DNA of 64,000 nt from Mycolicibacterium duvalii (GTDB lineage: Bacteria; Actinomycetota; Actinomycetes; Mycobacteriales; Mycobacteriaceae), in assembly GCF_010726645.1 (NCBI RefSeq), contig NZ_AP022563.1:5456001-5520000 (forward strand). The letters run 5' to 3'. The notes beneath the pieces are model-generated. The model had not been told where the DNA came from, made no database searches, and saw only the letters and a list, made by a program, of their open reading frames with translations. A program made the position numbers and the translations under genes. Every line of letters begins with the position of its first letter. The first letter of the stretch is position 1. Positions 57,117-64,000 of this stretch are shown in pieces.

Positions 57117-57665
57117 TCAGGAGCCCTTGCGCTTCTTGCGCTTGACGGCGACGCTGCCCCACAGCGAGAGCCCGGTGATCCGGACGCACGGCGCCCCAGG
57201 TGAACCGTTGCCGTCGATGTGGTGGTCGAAGCTGCCCATCACCGCCCGGCCTTGGACGTCGAGATTGACCTCCGGCGGGACGAGGATGGTCTGTCCGCCC
57301 ATCACCGAATAGGCCCGGATCTCGACCTCGTGGGCGGTGAAGTCCGCATAGCGCAGGTCGACCACACCGCCACCCCACAGCGCGAAGGTGGTCAGCTTCT
57401 TCGGGACGTTCCACCGGCCGCGGCGCTCGAAGCCGCTCAAGATCGCCAGCAGCACGCTCGACGGGGCCGGCCGGCACGGGCCGCCCCGGCCACGGGTCAC
57501 CGCGCCGGGCAGATCGGCAGACAACCGGTCCAGCTCGTCGTATGTTTCCGCGGCGTACGCCCTGGTCAGGCGCTGCTCGTACTCGGTGACGCCGAGCTTG
57601 CCCGACGCCGCGGCATCCGTCAGCAGCTGCGCCACCTGAATCCGATCGGTGTCAGCGGCACGCAT
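57117..57665 (-). CDS. DUF1707 SHOCT-like protein (Rv0966c)
   Basis: A 182-residue protein. The DUF1707 domain (MRAADTDRIQVAQLLTDAA, YEQRLTRAYAAETYDELDRL) fills the first 55 residues. A beta-rich C-terminal region follows (FALWGGGVVDLRYADF, VEIRAYSVMGGQTILVPPEV) like the LiaF/toast-rack fold. It ends in a basic VKRKKRKGS tail. No transmembrane helix is seen. ATG at 57665 is preferred because GAGGA is 8-12 nt upstream and DUF1707 normally starts the protein. An ATG at 57695 would add ten residues. Function is unknown; LiaF-like domains often act in envelope stress. Confidence 0.8.
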   Translation of the reverse strand: MRAADTDRIQVAQLLTDAAASGKLGVTEYEQRLTRAYAAETYDELDRLSADLPGAVTRGRGGPCRPAPSSVLLAILSGFERRGRWNVPKKLTTFALWGGGVVDLRYADFTAHEVEIRAYSVMGGQTILVPPEVNLDVQGRAVMGSFDHHIDGNGSPGAPCVRITGLSLWGSVAVKRKKRKGS

Positions 57666-57816
57666 CGCCCCGTTCCTCGCGGAGGGCGTGTTCATCGCGA
57701 CCTTCTCTTCATCGACGGTTCCTCGCCCGAGAGCATCTCGCTGTACAGCCATACATCGGCTACGAGCCTACGACGAACACCGATACATGCAAGGGCGTTC
57801 ACCAAACTGTAAGCGC

Positions 57817-58584
57817 TCAGACCGCCCAGGTAGGGGAGCGCTTCTCGAGGAACGCCAGCATCCCCTCCCGCGCTTCGGCCGAGCCGAACAGTGCGGCCGA
57901 CTCCCGCGTCAATTTCTCTGCCAGCCGGTCGAAGTCGGCCAGGATGGACGCGGTGGTCAGCGCCTTGGACGCGGCGAGCCCCTGCGGCGATCCTCGTCGC
58001 ACCTCCGAGACCACCTGAGCGACGGTCCCTGCGACGTCATCGGCGGCGACGGTGATGAGTCCGATCTCGGCGGCGACGCCGGCGCCGAACTTCTCGCCGG
58101 TGAGGAAGTAGCGTGCGGCCGCCCGCGCCGTCAGTTTCGGCAGCAGGGTCAGCGAGATGATCGACGGCGCCACGCCGATGCGCGCCTCGGTGAGCGCGAA
58201 CGTGCTGGCGGGACCGGCCACCGCGATATCGCATGCGCCGACCAGGCCCAGACCGCCCGCGCGCACGTGCCCGTCCACCGCGGCGATCACCGGCAGTGGG
58301 GACTCGAGGATGCGGCGCAGCAGCCGGGTCATCTCCGCGGCTCGGGCCACGGCCGTCTCGGCAACGTCAGCGCCCGCGGACTCCGCGAGGTCGGCGCCCG
58401 CGCAGAACGTCGATCCGGTGTGCCCGAGCACCACCACCCGCACCGACGGGTCGTGCGCGGCGCGGGTGAAGCCGTCGTGCAGCTGCTCGACCAACGCGGT
58501 CGACAGCGCATTGCGGTTGTGCGGCGAGTCCAGCGTCAGCCGCGCCGCGGGACCGTCGACCTCATAGGTGACCAGCGCGCCCAT
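57817..58584 (-). CDS. echA7: Enoyl-CoA hydratase/isomerase family protein
   Basis: A 255-residue crotonase-fold enzyme. The oxyanion-hole strands are NRNALSTALVEQL and STFCAGADLAES, with HVRAGGLGLVGACDIAVAG as the second half of the active site. The usual catalytic Glu positions read GACDIA and EARIGVAPSI, suggesting hydratase or related activity. The stop of fadE12 overlaps its ATG (TGATG). It is the last gene of the fadE13-accD2-accA2-fadE12-echA7 operon, the order known from Rv0975c-Rv0971c. It likely hydrates a branched or unsaturated acyl-CoA carboxylation product. Confidence 0.92.
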   Translation of the reverse strand: MGALVTYEVDGPAARLTLDSPHNRNALSTALVEQLHDGFTRAAHDPSVRVVVLGHTGSTFCAGADLAESAGADVAETAVARAAEMTRLLRRILESPLPVIAAVDGHVRAGGLGLVGACDIAVAGPASTFALTEARIGVAPSIISLTLLPKLTARAAARYFLTGEKFGAGVAAEIGLITVAADDVAGTVAQVVSEVRRGSPQGLAASKALTTASILADFDRLAEKLTRESAALFGSAEAREGMLAFLEKRSPTWAV

Positions 58585-59744
58585 CAGTAGGACCGGGGGA
58601 GGCCGAGCGAGGTCTGGGCCACGAAGTTCAGGATCATCTCCCGGCTGACCGGCGCGATGCGGGCCAGTCGCGACGCGGTGAGCACCGACGCGATGCCGTA
58701 CTCCTTGGTCAGACCGTTGCCGCCGAGTGACTGCACGGCCTGATCGACCGCGCGGACCGACGCCTCGCCCGCGGCGTACTTGGCCATGTTGGCGGCTTCG
58801 GCCGCTCCGGCGTCGTCGCCGCTGTCGTACAGCGCCGCGGCCTTCTGCATCATCAGCTTGGCCAGCTCGATCTCGATATGGTTCTGCGCCAACGGGTGTG
58901 ACAGGCCCTGGTGCGCGCCGATCGGTGTCTTCCACACCTGCCGGGTCTTGACGTAGTCGACGGCCTTGCCGATCGCGAAGCGACCCATCCCGACGGCGCT
59001 GGCCGCCCCCATGATGCGCTCCGGGTTCAGCCCGGCGAACAGCTGCGCGATCGCGGCGTCCTCAGACCCGACCAGCGCGTCGGCGGGCAGGCGGACCTCG
59101 TCGAGGAACAGCTGGAACTGGAACTCCGGGCTGAGGATCTCCATCTCGATCTTGGTGTAGCTCAGCCCCGGTGTGTCGGTCGGCACGATGAACAGCGCAG
59201 GCTTGAGGTTGCCCGTCCTGTGGTCTGCGGTGCGGCCCACGACCAGCACCGCCTGGGCCTGGTCGACGCCGGAGATGTAGACCTTCTGGCCGGACAGGAT
59301 CCAGTCGCTGCCGTCGCGGCGGGCGGTCGTGGTGATCTTGTGGGAGTTGGAGCCGGCATCGGGCTCGGTGATCGCGAACGCCATGGTGACCGACCCGTCG
59401 GCGATACCGGGCAGCCACCGCTGCTTCTGCTCCTCGGTGCCGAACTTGGCGATGATGGTGCCGTTGATCGCTGGGGAGACCACCATCATCAGCAGCGCCG
59501 ACCCGGCGGCGGCCATCTCCTCCATCACCAGGCTCAGCTCGTACATTCCGGCACCGCCGCCGCCGTACTTCTCGGGCAGGTTCACCCCGATGAAGCCGAG
59601 TTTTCCTGCTTCGGACCACAATTCGTCGGTGTGCTGCCCGGCCCGGGCCTTCTCCAGGTAGTAGTCCTGCCCGTAGTTGGCGGCCATCGCGGCCACCGCG
59701 TGCCGCAACGCCTGCTGTTCCTCGGTTTCGATGAATCCGCTCAT
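58584..59744 (-). CDS. fadE12: Acyl-CoA dehydrogenase
   Basis: A 386-residue flavin acyl-CoA dehydrogenase introducing an alpha-beta double bond. Motifs: GFIGVNLPEKYGGGGAGMYE, TMAFAITEPDAGSNSHKITT (FAD/substrate loop), SGQKVYISGVDQAQ, and the C-terminal VQSLGGNGLTKEYGIASVL. The start ATG at 59744 has GGAG 6-9 nt upstream (GTAAAGGAGACACCGCATG). It lies 12 nt after accA2 and overlaps echA7, as part of the operon. The natural substrate is not established. Confidence 0.94.
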   Translation of the reverse strand: MSGFIETEEQQALRHAVAAMAANYGQDYYLEKARAGQHTDELWSEAGKLGFIGVNLPEKYGGGGAGMYELSLVMEEMAAAGSALLMMVVSPAINGTIIAKFGTEEQKQRWLPGIADGSVTMAFAITEPDAGSNSHKITTTARRDGSDWILSGQKVYISGVDQAQAVLVVGRTADHRTGNLKPALFIVPTDTPGLSYTKIEMEILSPEFQFQLFLDEVRLPADALVGSEDAAIAQLFAGLNPERIMGAASAVGMGRFAIGKAVDYVKTRQVWKTPIGAHQGLSHPLAQNHIEIELAKLMMQKAAALYDSGDDAGAAEAANMAKYAAGEASVRAVDQAVQSLGGNGLTKEYGIASVLTASRLARIAPVSREMILNFVAQTSLGLPRSY

Positions 59745-59756
59745 GCGGTGTCTCCT

Positions 59757-61712
<1,956 letters not shown>

Positions 61713-61725
61713 CGCGACCTCCGTG

Positions 61726-61775
61726 TGATTTCGGCGTGTTTTCCTACGCTCAGCGGCGAAAAGCACGCCGAAATC
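61726..61775. repeat. Hairpin repeat copy 3, inside the accD2-accA2 operon
   Basis: TGATTTCGGCGTG (61726-61738) pairs with CACGCCGAAATC (61764-61775), with an inner CTACGCT / AGCGGCG part. It is related to copies at 31668 and 38311 but lies between two co-directional genes, 16 nt before accD2's end and 13 nt beyond the accA2 start. Confidence 0.8.
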
Positions 61776-61791
61776 GCAGGCATGGGGGCGC

Positions 61792-63405
61792 TCACATCCG
61801 GAAGACGCCGAAGTTCGACGTCCCCTCGATCGGACCGTTGGCGATGGCGGACAAGCACAACCCCAGCACGGTGCGGGTGTCCCGCGGGTCGATCACGCCG
61901 TCGTCGTAGAGCCGTCCGGACAGAAACATGGGCAGTGACTCCGCATCGATCTGCGCCTCCACCGCAGCGCGCAGCGCCGCATCGGCGGCCTCGTCCACCT
62001 GCTGCCCGCGGGCCTCGGCCGCCGCGCGACTGACGATCGACAGCACACCGGCCAGTTGAGGTCCGCCCATCACCGCGGACTTGGCGCTCGGCCAAGCGAA
62101 CAAAAACCTCGGGTCGTAGGCGCGTCCGCACATGCCGTAGTGGCCCGCCCCATAGGACGCGCCGATCAGCAGGCTGATGTGCGGCACCGTCGAGTTGGAC
62201 ACGGCGTTGATCATCATCGCGCCGTGCTTGATCATTCCGCCTGCCTCATAGTCCCGGCCCACCATGTAGCCGGTCGTGTTGTGCAGGAACAACAGTGGCG
62301 TATCGGAGCGGTTGGCCAGCTGGATGAACTGGGTGGCCTTCTGTGACTCCTGGCTGAACAGCACGCCGCGGGCGTTGGCCAGGATGCCCAGCGGGTAGCC
62401 GTGCAACGTCGCCCAGCCGGTGACCAGGGATCCGCCGTAGAGCGGCTTGAACTCGTCGAACTCCGATCCGTCCACGATGCGGGCGATCACCTCCCGGGGA
62501 TCGAACGGGATGCGCAGGTCGGCGGGCACGATGCCGACCAACTCGTTCTCGTCGAACTTCGGCGGACTGGCCGGTTTCGGGGCGGGCCCGAGCTTGCGCC
62601 AGTTCAGCCGGGCCACGATACGACGGCCGATGCGCAGCGCGTCGAGTTCGTCGACGGCGAAGTAGTCGGCCAGGCCCGAGGTACGGGCGTGCATCTCGGC
62701 CCCGCCCAGCGATTCGTCGTCGGATTCCTCGCCGGTGGCCATCTTCACCAGGGGTGGTCCTGCCAGGAACACCTTCGAGCGTTCCCGAATCATCACGACG
62801 TGGTCGGACATGCCCGGGATGTAGGCGCCCCCGGCGGTGGAGTTGCCGAACACGATGGCCACAGTGGGGATCCCGGCCGCCGACAGTCGGGTGAGGTCGC
62901 GGAACATCTGCCCGCCGGGGATGAAGATCTCCTTCTGCGTGGGCAGATCAGCACCGCCCGACTCCACCAGCGAGATCACCGGCAGCCGGTTCTGCAGCGC
63001 GATCTGGTTGGCCCGCAGGATCTTCCGCAACGTCCACGGGTTGCTGGTGCCACCCTTGACGGTCGGATCGTTGGAAACCAGCAGGCACTCCACCCCGCTG
63101 ACCACGCCGATGCCGGTCACCACGCTGGCTCCGACGGTGAAGTCGGTGCCCCACGCGGCGAGCGGGCTGAGCTCCAAGAACGGTGAGTCGGGATCGACCA
63201 GTGCCTCGATGCGTTCGCGTGCGGTCATCTTGCCGCGATCGTGATGGCGCGCCACGTATTTGGCGCCGCCGCCCGCCAGCGCCTTGAGGTGCTCGGCGTC
63301 GAGCTCGGCGAGCTTGGCCACCATCGAGTCGGCCGCCTCGCGGTATGCGGTCGAACGAACGTCGAGTGTCGAAGTCAGAGCTGCTGCGCTTCTCGCTGAC
63401 GTCAT
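61792..63405 (-). CDS. accD2: Acyl-CoA carboxylase beta subunit (carboxyltransferase)
   Basis: A 537-residue carboxyltransferase. The N-terminal CT domain has YVARHHDRGKMTARERIEAL, SNDPTVKGGTSNPWTLRKIL and FGNSTAGGAYIPGMSDHVVM (oxyanion hole). The C-terminal CT domain has FIQLANRSDTPLLFLHNTTGYMVG and GASYGAGHYGMCGRAYDPRFLF. The sequence is like the methylcrotonoyl-/geranyl-type beta subunits. The ATG at 63405 overlaps the fadE13 stop (ATGA). Confidence 0.96.
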   Translation of the reverse strand: MTSARSAAALTSTLDVRSTAYREAADSMVAKLAELDAEHLKALAGGGAKYVARHHDRGKMTARERIEALVDPDSPFLELSPLAAWGTDFTVGASVVTGIGVVSGVECLLVSNDPTVKGGTSNPWTLRKILRANQIALQNRLPVISLVESGGADLPTQKEIFIPGGQMFRDLTRLSAAGIPTVAIVFGNSTAGGAYIPGMSDHVVMIRERSKVFLAGPPLVKMATGEESDDESLGGAEMHARTSGLADYFAVDELDALRIGRRIVARLNWRKLGPAPKPASPPKFDENELVGIVPADLRIPFDPREVIARIVDGSEFDEFKPLYGGSLVTGWATLHGYPLGILANARGVLFSQESQKATQFIQLANRSDTPLLFLHNTTGYMVGRDYEAGGMIKHGAMMINAVSNSTVPHISLLIGASYGAGHYGMCGRAYDPRFLFAWPSAKSAVMGGPQLAGVLSIVSRAAAEARGQQVDEAADAALRAAVEAQIDAESLPMFLSGRLYDDGVIDPRDTRTVLGLCLSAIANGPIEGTSNFGVFRM

Positions 63406-64000
63406 GACTGGTATCCCAGGGTCTTGGCGGCCAGTGAGGTGAGGATCTCGGTGGTACCTCCACCGATGCCCAGGATGCGCATGTCGCGGTACTGGCGTTC
63501 GACTTCGGTGCCGGTCATGTAGCCCATGCCGCCGAACAGCTGCACCGCCTGGTCGGCCACCCACTCGCCGGCCGCCACCGCAGTGTTCTTGGCGAAGCAC
63601 ACCTCGGTGATGAGGTCCGTCTCACCGGCGAGTTGACGCTCTACCACGTGATGGGTGTAGACGCGGGCGACGTCGATGCGGCGCGCCATCTCGGCGAGGG
63701 TGTTCTGCACCGCCTGGCGGGAGATCAGCGGCCTGCCGAAGGTCTCGCGGTCCCGGCACCACTGCACGGTCAGGTCAAGACAACGTTGCGCGGCCGAATA
63801 GGCCTGCGCGGCAAGGCCGACACGCTCGCTGACGAACGCCGCGGCGATCTGCAGGAAGCCGCTGTTCTCGGGACCGACCAGGTTGGCGGCCGGTACCCGG
63901 ACGTCGGTGTAGGACAGTTCGGCGGTGTCGGAGCTGCGCCACCCCATCTTGTCGAGTTTTCTGGTCACCTCGAAACCGGCGCTGTCCTTGTCGACGACCA
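63402..64000 (-). CDS. fadE13: Acyl-CoA dehydrogenase (partial, N-terminus off window)
   Basis: The visible 199 C-terminal residues of an acyl-CoA dehydrogenase. TRKLDKMGWRSSDTAELSYTDVRVP is the central beta-domain. It is followed by RETFGRPLISRQAVQNTLAEMARR, the FAD-binding LFGGMGYMTGTEVERQYRDMR, and ILGIGGGTTEIL at the end. The frame is open to the window edge. It is the first visible gene of the acc/fad operon, and its stop overlaps accD2. By position it is the Rv0975c counterpart. Confidence 0.94.
   Translation of the reverse strand, partial: VVDKDSAGFEVTRKLDKMGWRSSDTAELSYTDVRVPAANLVGPENSGFLQIAAAFVSERVGLAAQAYSAAQRCLDLTVQWCRDRETFGRPLISRQAVQNTLAEMARRIDVARVYTHHVVERQLAGETDLITEVCFAKNTAVAAGEWVADQAVQLFGGMGYMTGTEVERQYRDMRILGIGGGTTEILTSLAAKTLGYQS

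Overview
The window is a high-GC chromosomal segment from a mycobacterium, most likely a non-tuberculous Mycolicibacterium-type species. Evidence includes a Ku/LigD NHEJ locus, a SigK/RskA pair, several F420-dependent luciferase-like (LLM) oxidoreductases, a PerM homologue, REP13E12/DUF222-HNH and DUF1707 proteins, and many GTG/TTG starts with leaderless-type promoters (TANNNT 6-7 nt before the start codon). From about 13.5 kb to the end, gene order matches, from memory, the M. tuberculosis Rv0937c-Rv0975c block (ku, ligD, Fpg-like, SDR, pgi, chorismate mutase, uvrD1, M23 peptidase, sucCD, LLM, Rv0954, perM, purN, purH, MoxR/VWA pair, DUF1707, echA7-fadE12-accA2-accD2-fadE13). Several insertions interrupt it. 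No prophage, CRISPR array or rRNA is visible.

Region by region. 1-4.4 kb: a carotenoid oxygenase (cut by the window edge) coupled to a thiolase, a GAF-ANTAR regulator, tRNA-Arg(CCT), and a membrane operon with orphan heme-copper oxidase subunit III/IV-like proteins. 4.4-11 kb: an LLM oxidoreductase, a YbdK-type glutamate-cysteine ligase, rskA-sigK, a DUF1365 protein, a gamma-glutamylcyclotransferase/poly-gamma-glutamate hydrolase fusion, and mntH. 11-13.5 kb: a putative KstR-controlled operon (SDR, Rossmann reductase, two small secreted paralogues). 13.5-17.7 kb: ku and a sugar kinase transcribed divergently from ligD. 17.7-19.4 kb: a 13E12-family HNH protein with an SOS box. 19.5-31.7 kb: rnhA, VOC, LLM, methyltransferase, glycosyltransferase, AurF-like diiron oxygenase with a shortened monooxygenase/DUF4873 protein, DNA glycosylase, SDR, P450 and an XRE regulator. 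31.7-38.6 kb: pgi, an IS110-family element, an aldehyde dehydrogenase, an OafA-type acyltransferase and chorismate mutase. 38.8-52.6 kb: uvrD1, envelope proteins, sucCD, a thiolase-like protein, perM and purNH. 52.7-64 kb: a nuclease-fold protein, the MoxR/VWA pair, DUF1707 and an acyl-CoA carboxylase/beta-oxidation operon.

The clearest regulatory theme is four exact matches to the KstR operator (TNNAACNNGTTNNA). They lie upstream of an SDR operon, two LLM oxidoreductases and a thiolase-like protein, which suggests that unlinked genes here are co-regulated with sterol catabolism. A second theme is a recurring approximately 50-bp hairpin repeat (TGATTTCGGCGTG...CACGCCGAAATC) found three times between genes. 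No stretch over 300 bp lacks a gene. The longest gaps (34446-34716, 42855-43106, 47770-48017, 38629-38867) are described in the features or hold only promoter-like sequence. Locus names from M. tuberculosis are recalled, not searched.
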